From assembly GCA_016650125.1 (NCBI GenBank), contig JAENWT010000010.1, positions 52,191 to 116,190 on the forward strand: DNA of 64,000 bases, read 5' to 3'. Position 1 is the stretch's first letter; each line of letters starts with the position of its first letter. Below the pieces are notes generated by a model, which saw only the letters and a program-made list of their open reading frames with translations, had not been told where the DNA came from and ran no database searches. Source of the DNA: Thermoleophilia bacterium (GTDB lineage Bacteria > Actinomycetota > Thermoleophilia > Solirubrobacterales > 70-9). Below, piece by piece: positions 8,219-16,829 of the stretch. The translations under genes were made by a program, and so were the position numbers.

Positions 8219-9246
8219 GCGAACCGCTGCTGAGTGTCCGGGACCTTGAGGTCAGTTTTCGCACCGAAGGCGGGTTGCTGCGGGCGGTGGACGGGGTTTC
8301 CTTTGACTTGGAACGAGGCGAAACCCTTTCGATAGTCGGCGAGTCCGGTTGCGGCAAGTCGGTCACCGCGATGACCCTGATGGGCCTGACGGGCGGGCCC
8401 AATGCCCAGTTCAGCGGTTCGGTCAAGCTCGACGGGCAGGAGCTGCTCGGTGCGGATGACAAGGTGATGCGATCGGTACGGGGCGATCGCATGTCGATGG
8501 TTTTCCAGAACCCGATGACCTCGCTGAATCCGGTTCACCGGATCGGCAATCAGATCGTCGAGCAGATCCGGGCTCATCGCGACGTCAGCAAGAAGGAGGC
8601 GATGGTCCGGGCGGTGGAATTGCTCGAAGCGGTCGGCGTTCCGGACGCTGCCGAGCGTGCTCGCTCGTACCCCCATGAATTCTCGGGCGGCATGCGGCAA
8701 CGGGCGATGATCGCCATGGCACTCTCGCTGGAGCCTGAGATCCTGATTGCCGACGAGCCGACAACGGCGCTCGACGTCACGATCCAGGCCCAGATCATCG
8801 AACTGTTGAAGCAGCTCAACAGGGACTTCGGCCTGACCGTGGTCCTGATCACTCACGACCTCGGAGTCGTCGCCGATATCGCCGACAGGGTGGCCGTGAT
8901 GTACGCCGGCCGCCTGGTCGAGACCGGCACGCTTACCGAGATCTTCTATGACCCGCAACATCCTTACACCTGGGGACTACTCGGCTCGGTTCCACGCATC
9001 GAGGGTGAGCGCCTCGAAAGACTGGCCCAGATAGATGGCCAGCCACCGTCGTTGATCGACCCGCCCGAAGGCTGCCGCTTTCGGGAACGCTGCCCTCATG
9101 CCTTCGGCAAGTGCGGCAAGGAACCGGAACTGCTCAGCCGGGGCGAGACCCCGGGCCACCTGGATCGTTGCTGGCTCGAAATTTCCGGACGTCCTGCCCT
9201 CCGGCAGCTGCCTTCGGGCCTGATCGGGCTGGGCAAGCCCTCATGA
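8215..9246 (+). CDS. Peptide ABC transporter ATPase, DppD/OppD type
   Basis: A 343-residue ATPase: Walker A GESGCGKS at residues ~43-50, Q-loop [14 protein letters not shown], signature SGGMRQR, Walker [13 protein letters not shown] and switch His in VLITHDLGV. The C-terminal oligopeptide-transporter extension has the Cys-rich [14 protein letters not shown] segment, which in some family members holds a [4Fe-4S] cluster. It energises the two permeases together with the next gene, whose ATG overlaps its stop. Confidence 0.92.
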   Translation: MSEPLLSVRDLEVSFRTEGGLLRAVDGVSFDLERGETLSIVGESGCGKSVTAMTLMGLTGGPNAQFSGSVKLDGQELLGADDKVMRSVRGDRMSMVFQNPMTSLNPVHRIGNQIVEQIRAHRDVSKKEAMVRAVELLEAVGVPDAAERARSYPHEFSGGMRQRAMIAMALSLEPEILIADEPTTALDVTIQAQIIELLKQLNRDFGLTVVLITHDLGVVADIADRVAVMYAGRLVETGTLTEIFYDPQHPYTWGLLGSVPRIEGERLERLAQIDGQPPSLIDPPEGCRFRERCPHAFGKCGKEPELLSRGETPGHLDRCWLEISGRPALRQLPSGLIGLGKPS

Positions 9247-10274
9247 AGGACGCCGTGGCCCGGATGGATTCACCTTCTTCGGGCGAGCCACTGATGGAAG
9301 TCGAGGCGCTGAACAAGCACTTTCCCCTGCCAGGAGGGTCGCTCTTCGGCAGCGGCAAAGGTGCCGTCAGGGCGGTGGATGGAGTCACCTTCGAGCTACG
9401 AAAGGGTGAGACTCTCGGCCTGGTCGGGGAATCAGGATGTGGCAAGTCGACCCTGGCGAGGTCGCTACTTCAGCTGGTCCGGCCGAGCGCGGGTTCGGTC
9501 AAATTTCGCGGGGTCGAGCTCACCGGGCTCAGTGCCAGGAAGCTCAGGCCACTGCGCCGCGACATGCAGATGATCTTCCAGGATCCCTATACCTCGCTGA
9601 ATCCCCGCAAACGGATCGGGCATATCATCGGCGAGCCCTTGCGCATCCACGGTCTGGCCGAAGGCGCCGACCTCGAGCGCCGGGTATGCGAGAAGCTCGA
9701 TCAAGTCGGCCTTTCGAGCGACTGCTACGGCCGGTATCCGCACGAATTTTCCGGGGGCCAGCGGCAGCGCATCGGCATCGCCAGGGCCTTGGCGCCCGAA
9801 CCAAGCCTGATCGTCGCCGACGAGCCGGTCTCGGCCCTCGATGTGTCGATCCAGGGCCAGATCGTGAACCTGATGGCCGATCTCCAGCGAGACCTGGATC
9901 TGACCTACCTGTTCGTGGCCCATGACCTGGGCGTGGTCAGGCAGGTTTCCGATCGCATCGCCGTGATGTACCTGGGCAAGATCGTCGAGATCGGACCGGC
10001 CGAATCGGTCTACACCAGCCCGATCCACCCTTATACGGCCTCGCTGCTGGCGGCGGTCCCGATCCCGGACCCGCGGACCAACGCCAAGCGCGAGAAAAAG
10101 CCGCTCCAGGGCGATGTGCCCAGTCCTTCGAATCCGCCTTCAGGTTGTAGTTTTCACACTCGCTGCCCCTACGCCGATGGGATTTGTGAGCAGGAAGAGC
10201 CACCCCTGGTGGATTACGGAAACGGACATCTTGCTGCTTGTCACCACCCGCTCGGCAGGACCACTCCCGGCTAA
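9243..10274 (+). CDS. Peptide ABC transporter ATPase, DppF/OppF type
   Basis: A 343-residue ATPase: Walker [10 protein letters not shown]-loop [17 protein letters not shown], signature SGGQRQR, Walker [13 protein letters not shown], switch His in [10 protein letters not shown] and a C-terminal Cys segment ([14 protein letters not shown]). It pairs with the upstream ATPase. This is the last gene of the importer operon; a T-rich hairpin-like repeat follows 18 bases downstream. Confidence 0.92.
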   Translation: MKDAVARMDSPSSGEPLMEVEALNKHFPLPGGSLFGSGKGAVRAVDGVTFELRKGETLGLVGESGCGKSTLARSLLQLVRPSAGSVKFRGVELTGLSARKLRPLRRDMQMIFQDPYTSLNPRKRIGHIIGEPLRIHGLAEGADLERRVCEKLDQVGLSSDCYGRYPHEFSGGQRQRIGIARALAPEPSLIVADEPVSALDVSIQGQIVNLMADLQRDLDLTYLFVAHDLGVVRQVSDRIAVMYLGKIVEIGPAESVYTSPIHPYTASLLAAVPIPDPRTNAKREKKPLQGDVPSPSNPPSGCSFHTRCPYADGICEQEEPPLVDYGNGHLAACHHPLGRTTPG

Positions 10275-10291
10275 GGGTGACCGGTACACCG

Positions 10292-10322
10292 CCTCCTCTC
10301 GCCAGGGGGTTTTGTGTTTAAG
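10292..10322 (+). repeat. Terminator-like repeat, copy 1
   Basis: CCTCC-TCTCGCCA-GGGGG followed by TTTTGTGTTT. Almost the same 30 bases recur at 11603-11635, where the stem is longer. It follows the ABC operon and may end it, though the five-pair stem is weak. Confidence 0.5.
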
Positions 10323-10378
10323 TGGCTCAGCGAGGGTTCCGGACGGTTGCCGAGATCTCCGAACTGCTCTGAGTCCTC

Positions 10379-11281
10379 GTGACTGTTGTTATGTTCTTTG
10401 GTGTAACAACGCTCGGCGAGGTTTCCGTCCGAGAATCAAGGTTTCAGAAAGGGCCTATCCCACATCGCCTGTGCTTCGTCCGCCGCAGAGGTCTCCTGGC
10501 CCTGATCGTGTTGCCTCTCGCTTTCGCCGCCGCCGGCTGTGGTGGTGATTCCGGTGAGGAGACCCATTCTGCCGATGCCGCACATGCCCATTGGGGCTAT
10601 GGGGCGGAGGACGGGCCGTCGCACTGGGCATCGCTCGATTCCGACTACGCAGTCTGCGGCGACGGAAAGCGTCAGTCACCGATGAACATCCCCAGTTCCC
10701 GCGCGTCGTCCGGCGACCTGGCGACTGAGGTCGACTACAAGCCTGAAGACCTTTACGTCGAAAATAACGGCCACGCGATCGAGGCACAGATTCAAGACCC
10801 GAATGGATCGGTCACCGTGAAGGGCACCAAGTACGAGATCGAGAGATTTCATTTCCACACGCCCTCGGAAGAGAAGATCAACGGCAAGCGCTTCGACGGG
10901 AGCGTACATATCGTCAACACGAGGCCCGACGGAAAAACCGCGGTGATCGGGCTGCTGATCAAGGAAGGTCCTTCGAATCCGGTCATGGACAAGATCGTGC
11001 CGCTGATCGGCGATACCGAGGGCGACGAAAACGAGGCTCCGGGGCAGATCAACCCGGAAGATCTGTTGCCCGCCAGCAACAGGGCTTTTGAGTTCAAGGG
11101 GTCGCTGACAACGCCGCCCTGCACCCAGGGACTCGAATGGATCGTCTACAAGCAGCCGATCACCATGTCGGCCGATCAGCTGGATGCCCTGCGCGCGGCG
11201 TACAGCGACAACATTCGTCCGAATCAGCCGGTCAACGGCCGCCCGATCACCGTCGGTCAGGTCGCGTCAGCCGGGCAGTAG
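10379..11281 (+). CDS. Alpha-type carbonic anhydrase, lipoprotein
   Basis: Catalyses CO2 hydration to bicarbonate outside the cytoplasmic membrane. After a hydrophobic signal (LLALIVLPLAFAAAGC, lipobox Cys) comes an alpha-carbonic anhydrase domain: HWGYGAEDGPSHW, RQSPMNI, zinc ligands in RFHFHTPSEE and SVHIVN, and LTTPPCTQGLEWIV near the C-terminus. Both His of FHFH and the third His are present, but the Glu of the canonical ExH motif is Ser, which may lower activity. The GTG at 10379 leaves a long tail before the signal helix; the true start may be ATG 10391. Confidence 0.85.
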   Translation: MTVVMFFGVTTLGEVSVRESRFQKGPIPHRLCFVRRRGLLALIVLPLAFAAAGCGGDSGEETHSADAAHAHWGYGAEDGPSHWASLDSDYAVCGDGKRQSPMNIPSSRASSGDLATEVDYKPEDLYVENNGHAIEAQIQDPNGSVTVKGTKYEIERFHFHTPSEEKINGKRFDGSVHIVNTRPDGKTAVIGLLIKEGPSNPVMDKIVPLIGDTEGDENEAPGQINPEDLLPASNRAFEFKGSLTTPPCTQGLEWIVYKQPITMSADQLDALRAAYSDNIRPNQPVNGRPITVGQVASAGQ

Positions 11282-11356
11282 CCGATTCGCCCAATGATCC
11301 TGGGATCCCACCGACTCCTGACCAAAATGTGTCGCCAAGCAGAGCTTTCTCCGAGG

Positions 11357-11494
11357 CCAAATTAGTCCAAATTGATCCCAAAATTTGGAGGTCGCTATAA
11401 ACCAAATGATTGGATGAACTTGGAATAGTTTGGAGTTCGCATGTATGTCAATGTGACCATCGCGATCAGACGGAAGTAGATCTCGGTCCAAATT
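11357..11494. promoter_or_regulatory. Cluster of CCAAATT / AATTTGG motifs
   Basis: CCAAATT occurs at 11357, 11367 and 11488, AATTTGG at 11382 and CCAAATG at 11402; related TTTGGAG sits near 11430. CCAAAATTTGG (11378-11388) is nearly palindromic. Spacing of the first motifs is close to one helical turn, as for a multi-site operator. The protein that might bind is unknown. Confidence 0.4.
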
Positions 11495-11537
11495 CGGTCA
11501 GCGGGCGCCCATCTGGCTCAGGCAGCTATTTGCTCAA

Positions 11538-11572
11538 CTATCCGGGCGTCCCCCCGAGAGGCGAAGCGGGTC
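11538..11572 (+). repeat. Interspersed GC-rich element, copy A
   Basis: TATCCGGGCGTCCCCCCGAG followed by GCGAAGCGGGTC. A closely similar stretch is at 45952-45985 and a more diverged one at 21568-21600. All three lie outside confident genes. Function unknown. Confidence 0.5.
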
Positions 11573-11601
11573 CCCGCTATGTCCCTCGGGACGACAACTC
11601 A

Positions 11602-11633
11602 GACCTCCTCTCGCCAGGGGGTCTTTGTGTTTT
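11602..11633 (+). terminator. Rho-independent terminator (repeat copy 2)
   Basis: GACCTCC-TCTCGCCA-GGGGGTC makes a seven-pair stem with one G-T pair and is followed by TTTGTGTTTT. It would end plus-strand transcription coming from the carbonic anhydrase. The same core occurs at 10292-10322. Confidence 0.65.
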
Positions 11634-11710
11634 AGGGGGAGGCTGGCGACCTTATTGATGTACTGTCAGTTACAGGGCCGAGAGATGCCGAAGGACTGAA
11701 TTCTTCGGCT

Positions 11711-11747
11711 TCGTCATCGGAATTCAATTCGTCATCGGAATTCAATA
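11711..11747 (+). repeat. Tandem direct repeat before the HEAT gene
   Basis: TCGTCATCGGAATTCAAT is present twice back to back, the second copy ending at the ATG of the next gene. It could be a duplication hot spot or a binding site; it occupies the place where the ribosome-binding site should be. Confidence 0.6.
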
Positions 11748-11748
11748 A

Positions 11749-12828
11749 ATGAGCCTGGCCGAAGTCCTCCTGACGTTCGTAGGAGGAACCATTGTCGTCT
11801 GGTTGTTCATGACCTTCCTGGTCGTGATCAGCAAGGTTGGGCGAGACCGCCGCGAGATCGTGTCGAAGGACCGGCGCGGGCGGTATCGCGACGCCCTGGG
11901 GGTCGCCGATACAGATCAGCTCGAGGCAGCTTGCCGGGAGCTGGCTGGCAACGAAGCGGCCCAGGTGGACATGCTGGCGGCCCTTGAGGTTGTCGCGGCC
12001 GGTCCGAGGGCGATTGACTCCTTCCGCGACGCCGATCGAAGGCATCAACTCTCCGAGTCTCTCGAATTCCAATCCTGCGGGGAGGCGCCCGTCGCCCGCG
12101 GGATCTCGACGCTCCTCCTGGCCCGTATGGGACTCGATCGTCGTACAACGGTCGCTGCTGGTTTGCTGCAGGACGAAGATGCCGACGTTCGCCTCGCAGC
12201 CTGTTCCGCGCTGGCTGAGATTGGCACGAACGCTGCCGCCAGGTCCCTGATCCAGGCCCTGAGGGAGAGTCTCATGCCGGCGGAACGGCTGATCGAAAGG
12301 CTCGGTGCCCCGTGGGCAAACGAAGAAGTCCTGCTGGCCCTGAATGATTCAGACGATCCGCACCTGCGCGTCGCCTTGATCAGGGTACTGGGGCTTTCGC
12401 CGGATCCCCGCGCTCTCGAACTCCTCATTCACTTCAGTAGGCACAGCGAAGAAATAGAAGAGCGGATCAGTGCGATCCGTACCCTTGGCTCGACCGGCCT
12501 CGGCGAAACGGTGCTCCCCGTTCTGTGTCCGGCGCTCGATGATGAAAGTCCGGCCGTTCGGGCTCAGGCCGCCCGGGCGATCGGTGCGATCTACGACTCG
12601 AGGCCTCCGGACGCGCCAGACGAATCGAACGTGACTGCCAAACAGCTTCGACGCTGCCTCGGCGATCAGGACTGGTGGGTACGGGCGAACGCGGCCACCT
12701 CACTCCGTTCCCTCGGTTCGGCCGGGGAACTTCAACTCCGGGATGCACTTGACGATCCGGACGAGTTCAGCCGAGCCCGTGCGCGGGAAAGCCTCGCGTT
12801 ACTCGAGTCGAAGAGGGCTGCCGGATGA
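11749..12828 (+). CDS. Membrane-anchored HEAT-repeat protein
   Basis: 359 residues. An N-terminal membrane helix (VLLTFVGGTIVVWLFMTFLVVI, residues ~6-27) is followed by a cytoplasmic alpha-solenoid of HEAT/PBS-lyase-like repeats, for example LLQDEDADVRLAACSALAEI, LALNDSDDPHLRVALIRVLG, LDDESPAVRAQAARAIGAI and LGDQDWWVRANAATSLRSLG. Such solenoids are scaffolds. Its stop overlaps the start of the glycosyltransferase (ATGA), so it probably assembles with that membrane enzyme. No catalytic motif is seen and no ribosome site is obvious. Confidence 0.8.
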   Translation: MSLAEVLLTFVGGTIVVWLFMTFLVVISKVGRDRREIVSKDRRGRYRDALGVADTDQLEAACRELAGNEAAQVDMLAALEVVAAGPRAIDSFRDADRRHQLSESLEFQSCGEAPVARGISTLLLARMGLDRRTTVAAGLLQDEDADVRLAACSALAEIGTNAAARSLIQALRESLMPAERLIERLGAPWANEEVLLALNDSDDPHLRVALIRVLGLSPDPRALELLIHFSRHSEEIEERISAIRTLGSTGLGETVLPVLCPALDDESPAVRAQAARAIGAIYDSRPPDAPDESNVTAKQLRRCLGDQDWWVRANAATSLRSLGSAGELQLRDALDDPDEFSRARARESLALLESKRAAG

Positions 12829-14330
12829 TCCCGGACGCTGGAGACCTGATCGTCTCGTACAACTGGATGATGGTCGGGTACTTCCTGGCGCTCAATGTCC
12901 TGAACGCCGGCTTGGTCACCATCGGATGGCGTGACGTCAAGAAGTACGTCAAGCGCCGCCCGCTCCGCGACTACAAGCAGGTTTCACGCTCCCCCCTCAG
13001 CATGCCCGTCACGATCCTCGTCCCGAGCTACAACGAGGCGCTGGTCATCGCTGACTCGGTGCGTTCTCTCTTGCGCTCGCGTTACGCGCAGTTCGAAGTG
13101 ATGGTCATCAATGACGGCTCGACCGACGGGACCATGGACGAGTTGCGCAGGGAGTTCGCCCTGACCCGGGTGGAGCGAATCCCGCGGGCCTCGATCGAGA
13201 CCCAGCCCGAAATCGGCTGCTACGTGAGTGGTACCGATCCCGGACTGGTCGTGGTCGACAAAGTCAATGGAGGCAAAGCCGACGCCCTGAATGTGGGACT
13301 GCGTTTTGCCGCATTCCCTCTGGTCTGCGCGATCGATGCGGACACGATGCTGGACCCGGCGGCCCTGTCCCGCATCGTGTGGGAGTTCCAGGCTGAACCG
13401 GAGACGGTCGCTGCCGGAGGGATAGTCAGGATCATCAACGGGTCGAAGGTGGAAAACGGCAAGCTGGTATCGGTCGCGACACCGAAAAGCCTGCTGGCGA
13501 ACCTCCAGATCATGGAGTACCTGAGAGCGTTCCTGAGCGGGCGTATCGCATGGTCCCGCCTCGGCATGCTGCTCATAATCTCTGGGGCTTTCGGGATATT
13601 TCGCCGGGACGCTCTGGTCGAAGCGGGTGGATGGGACCCGACCACGGTCGGCGAAGACGCAGAACTGGTACTACGGCTTCACCGGGTGAGGCGTGACAGT
13701 GGGCAGACGTGCCGGATTGTTTTCTTCCCTGACCCGATCTGCTGGACCGAAGCACCGCAGTCCCTGAAGATCCTGATCAGGCAGCGGGACCGGTGGCAAC
13801 GGGGGCTCATTGAAATGCTGGTCCGACACCGGTCGATGCTTGGCCGGCGAAAATACGGCCGGGTAGGCACTTTCGCCATTCCCTACTTTGCAGTGTTCGA
13901 AGCCTTCGGACCCTTCATCGAGGTGACGGGCTACCTGATCTTCCTGCTTGCTCTCGCACTCGGCCTCGTCAGCTGGCCGCTGGCTCTCGCCTTCCTCGGA
14001 CTCAGTGTGAGCTTCGGGCTCGTGATTTCGTTCACCACGCTACTGATGGAAGAGAGGGCTTTCCGGCGCTACCCGTCATGGGGCGACCTCGGGAAACTCG
14101 TTCTGGTCGCCATCATCGAGAACTTCGGATACCGGCAGATTCTGGCAGTCGCCAGATCGCGGGCGATCTGGACGATGTGGCGGGTACGGGGCAAACACAC
14201 GTGGGGAGATATGGACCGTGCGGGTTTCGGCAACGTGGAGATTCCCGCAACGCAGCCGGGCGGGGTGGAACCCGTCGAACTTGAGGCTGATGGCAGCAAG
14301 ATTTCCGGCAATCCAAAGGAATATGTATGA
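12825..14330 (+). CDS. Processive family-2 glycosyltransferase, membrane bound
   Basis: 501 residues. One N-terminal helix (MMVGYFLALNVLNAGLV), then a GT-A domain: VTILVPSYNEA, VINDGSTDGT (nucleotide Asp), KVNGGKADALNVG, the DxD-like CAIDADTML, TVGEDAELVLRLHR (catalytic-base region) and IRQRDRWQRGL, the Q/RxxRW motif of processive synthases (cellulose, hyaluronan, poly-GlcNAc, chitin). Several C-terminal helices would form the export channel. It likely makes and exports a linear exopolysaccharide. No PilZ domain is visible. Coupled to the HEAT gene upstream and overlapping the B12 gene downstream by eight bases. Confidence 0.85.
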   Translation: MIPDAGDLIVSYNWMMVGYFLALNVLNAGLVTIGWRDVKKYVKRRPLRDYKQVSRSPLSMPVTILVPSYNEALVIADSVRSLLRSRYAQFEVMVINDGSTDGTMDELRREFALTRVERIPRASIETQPEIGCYVSGTDPGLVVVDKVNGGKADALNVGLRFAAFPLVCAIDADTMLDPAALSRIVWEFQAEPETVAAGGIVRIINGSKVENGKLVSVATPKSLLANLQIMEYLRAFLSGRIAWSRLGMLLIISGAFGIFRRDALVEAGGWDPTTVGEDAELVLRLHRVRRDSGQTCRIVFFPDPICWTEAPQSLKILIRQRDRWQRGLIEMLVRHRSMLGRRKYGRVGTFAIPYFAVFEAFGPFIEVTGYLIFLLALALGLVSWPLALAFLGLSVSFGLVISFTTLLMEERAFRRYPSWGDLGKLVLVAIIENFGYRQILAVARSRAIWTMWRVRGKHTWGDMDRAGFGNVEIPATQPGGVEPVELEADGSKISGNPKEYV

Positions 14331-15240
14331 GGATGAGAATGTGAGAGAACAACGACCAGAGGACGAAACGGAGCACCGGCACGGCGATGAACTCGCGGAG
14401 GGATTCGCGGCGGGTTTCGAAGATGCGCTTGAGCAGGGCGATGCCCTGTCAGCAGAGTCGATCGCACTGGAGGCACTTGCGGCGAACCTCGAAGTCGAAA
14501 GGATCTATGACCACGTGATCGCCCCGGGGTTGATCCGAATCGGGCATCTCTGGCAGTCGGGAGAGGCTTCGGTCGCCGATGAACACCTGGCGACGGCGAT
14601 AAGCCAGCAGGTCATGGCCAGCCTTTTCCCCAAGATGCTGCTCAAGACGAATCAAGACCACCAGCGGATCATGCTTGCCGGGCCCGCTGGCGAGGACCAC
14701 GTACTGGGTCTTCGAATGATCGCTGACACGCTGGAAGGTGCCGGATATGACGTGATCTATCTCGGCCCGAACGTGCCGACAGATGCTCTCCTGGACGCGT
14801 GCCGCAAACACAAGCCGAGGGCACTCGGCCTGACTGCCGCGATGCCCTCAACCGTACCTGCGCTGGTCGAAGCCATCGAGGCCGTCCTTGAGTTGGAGGA
14901 GTCGCCGGCAGTCTTCGTGGGAGGCCGGACGGTGGAACAGGCCAGGACGCTGGGAGTGGATGTTCCGGCGGCGAATACTTGCGAAGAAGTGGTTGAGTTC
15001 GTCGCGAACCTGGTCGACAAACCTGTCCTTCGGGAAAAATTCGGACGATTGCTCGAAGCCATTTATGCCGAGTGGCAGGAAAAGTCTTCCGGACTCGCGG
15101 AGCATGGAGCCGATCCTGATCCCGAAAGCGGTGAGCTGGGCATGGCAAGCGCCTTCTCGAATAGTGCCTTGGTCGCTGCCGAAAGTGCGAGGGGAGCGGC
15201 CCGGGACGCGTTCAGGTTGAAAAGAACTTGCCTACCGTGA
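14323..15240 (+). CDS. CarH-like cobalamin-binding sensor domain (N-terminal part of a frameshifted B12-GGDEF protein)
   Basis: 305 residues from ATG 14323 behind AAAGGA. Residues ~20-105 form the helical cap and ~110-220 a Rossmann B12-binding fold. The cap contains W77-x9-E87-H88, the Wx9EH signature of CarH-type light-sensing B12 domains, where His is the lower cobalt ligand. The Rossmann part has E124-D-H126-V-L-G129, the ExHxxG form of the cobalamin motif. No MerR DNA-binding domain is present. The frame ends at 15240 only because the A-run at 15220-15223 has one base too many; with one A fewer it continues into a GGDEF domain. Confidence 0.8.
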   Translation: MYEDENVREQRPEDETEHRHGDELAEGFAAGFEDALEQGDALSAESIALEALAANLEVERIYDHVIAPGLIRIGHLWQSGEASVADEHLATAISQQVMASLFPKMLLKTNQDHQRIMLAGPAGEDHVLGLRMIADTLEGAGYDVIYLGPNVPTDALLDACRKHKPRALGLTAAMPSTVPALVEAIEAVLELEESPAVFVGGRTVEQARTLGVDVPAANTCEEVVEFVANLVDKPVLREKFGRLLEAIYAEWQEKSSGLAEHGADPDPESGELGMASAFSNSALVAAESARGAARDAFRLKRTCLP

Positions 15241-15865
15241 CGGGCTGACCGGACTCTGGAACCGCCGCGCCTATGACGACCGGCTGCAGGAGCTGACCGA
15301 GGGGGGCACTCCGAATGGCGCAGTGCTGATGCTGGACATCGACCGGTTCAAGGACATCAATGACAGTCACGGTCATGAAGCCGGTGACCAGGCGGGTGTC
15401 GATGCTCGCCCCCCACCTGTCGTCACCGCAACTTTGCTCCTGGGCCTGGCCACGGTTGCGTTGACCGCCTACCGTCTGGGGAACGTGGGGCGAGGGGACT
15501 CGCTTGGCAACCTCCTGTCGGTCTCTGCGATGGTCTTCGCGTCCGCCGGCTTCATCAGCGCCGCGAGGCAGACATCCGGCGACGCGCGGCGTTTCTGGTC
15601 GTGGTTTGCGGCGGGCGCCGTCGTCTACCTGCTCGGCGAGCTGATCTTTGCGCTGCAGTCCGCGGCCGGCGGGGAGCCCCCGGGCACCTCGGTCGCCGAC
15701 GTGTTCTGGCTCGGCGCGCTGCCGTTGTGGTTCGCCGGCCTGCGAGTTCGGGCGCGCGCGGCCACCCAGCATTCCGACCGCGGCGAAGGCCTGCTCGACG
15801 CGCTGATCATTGTCGGCTTCCTATCCGCATCACCTTTCCGAGCCATCAGGTCGATCGCAAGATGA
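15224..15865 (+). pseudogene. GGDEF-domain start fused to a fragment of an unrelated sensor membrane domain
   Basis: From 15224 the frame reads KELAYRDGLTGLWNRRAYDD and LMLDIDRFKDINDSHGHEAGD, the first third of a GGDEF domain continuing the B12 protein. At about 15390-15400 this stops matching: instead of the rest of GGDEF, a polytopic membrane region follows (VTATLLLGLATVALTAYRLG, WFAAGAVVYLLGELIFAL, VADVFWLGALPLWFAGL) like the N-terminus of other membrane diguanylate cyclases. That also breaks off near 15828. The GGDEF active-site loop is missing. This is a deletion or recombination chimera. Confidence 0.7.
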
Positions 15866-16084
15866 CGATCAACGCCCAGCGTGGATGTCATCCACGGATC
15901 AGGGACCGGTTCGATCTGACGGTCAGGGCAGAAGCGGCGATCACTTTGGGGGTGCACCGTCAGGTGCTCCAGTTAGCTGGAAGCCGGATCGAACGCCTCG
16001 AGGACCTTCACGGTCGGCACAACCCCGCCCGACACCACAATCAAGATAAGGCCGATTGCGCCGTTGTCTCAGCCAGGACTCAGC
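15866..16084. other. Intergenic region, possible tail of a lost small gene
   Basis: On the minus strand a frame near 15985-16075 reads GLILIVVSGGVVPTVKVLEA and ends in a stop, like the end of a small membrane protein, but it has no start codon. Nothing else is recognisable. Confidence 0.3.
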
Positions 16085-16630
16085 TCACTCGAGTACGAGC
16101 GTATCGAGCGCCTCGTCGCAGAGCCCCTCGACCGCAGCGCGTGTCGCCTGCTCCGTGGAGATGCACTCGATATGCCACGTGGCGGTGTTGCCCTCGAAGA
16201 AGTAGTTGCGCACCGACTGGTCGAGCGACCCCTGTTTCGACTCGTAGCTGAGAACAGCCATCACGGTGCCGGCGTGGGTCTCGGTGGTGAACTCGACCTC
16301 GACGCCGAGGTCGGCCTCGAATTGCTGCCGGATCGTGTCGATGTAAGACTCGGAGGGTAGCGGCTGCATTGCGGCTTGGCGGATCTTGAGCCCGTTGTCG
16401 ATGTCGGCCGGATCGAGCAGAACCGACGCCAGGATTTCGTCGCTGGCACCAACCTGCGTCCCGCCTTCGGCGATCGAGAAGGTGAACTCGACGCCGTCGG
16501 CGCTGAAGGTGGCGGGCGACTCCGTTGCGGATTCACTCGGTTGCGTGGACTCCGATTCACCGCCACCGTCAGAGCCACACCCGGCAACGCCGAGCACCAC
16601 CACGACGATAAGCACGAAAGTTCCCCTCAT
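16085..16630 (-). CDS. Putative lipoprotein of unknown function
   Basis: 181 residues from ATG 16630 (MRGTFVLIVVVVLGVAGC), a short lipoprotein signal with lipobox Cys, then an acidic Ser/Glu linker (GGGESESTQPSESATES) and a ~130-residue soluble domain (VEFTFSIAEGGTQVG, IRQQFEADLGVEVEF, AVLSYESKQGSLDQSVRNYF, ECISTEQATRAAV). The frame is open further upstream but the signal helix fixes this start. A predicted surface-anchored protein; family not recognised. Confidence 0.65.
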   Translation of the reverse strand: MRGTFVLIVVVVLGVAGCGSDGGGESESTQPSESATESPATFSADGVEFTFSIAEGGTQVGASDEILASVLLDPADIDNGLKIRQAAMQPLPSESYIDTIRQQFEADLGVEVEFTTETHAGTVMAVLSYESKQGSLDQSVRNYFFEGNTATWHIECISTEQATRAAVEGLCDEALDTLVLE

Positions 16631-16829
16631 CACACGCCGGCGTACCAGCTGCTCGGCAACGTCCGCTCGCGGGCCAAGATCGTCGGGCCGGGCGCTCGCT
16701 ACTCGGGCCGGCCTACCCGACCCGTCAGTCGCTCCTGAAGGCGGGTCCAAGCCCCTTCACTTGATCCGCCACCCAAACGGCGAAGTACCCCGTGCCTACC
16801 ACCAAGCCGCGTGAAGACGCCGACGAGGA

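Larger units (their letters stand above)
11282..11748. other. Low-GC intergenic region with several repeat motifs
   Basis: No gene is credible in these 466 bases. The part from about 11340 to 11500 is clearly richer in A/T than its surroundings and carries CCAAAT motifs. It is followed by an interspersed GC-rich repeat (11538-11572), a terminator (11602-11633) and a tandem repeat just before the next gene. Confidence 0.6.
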
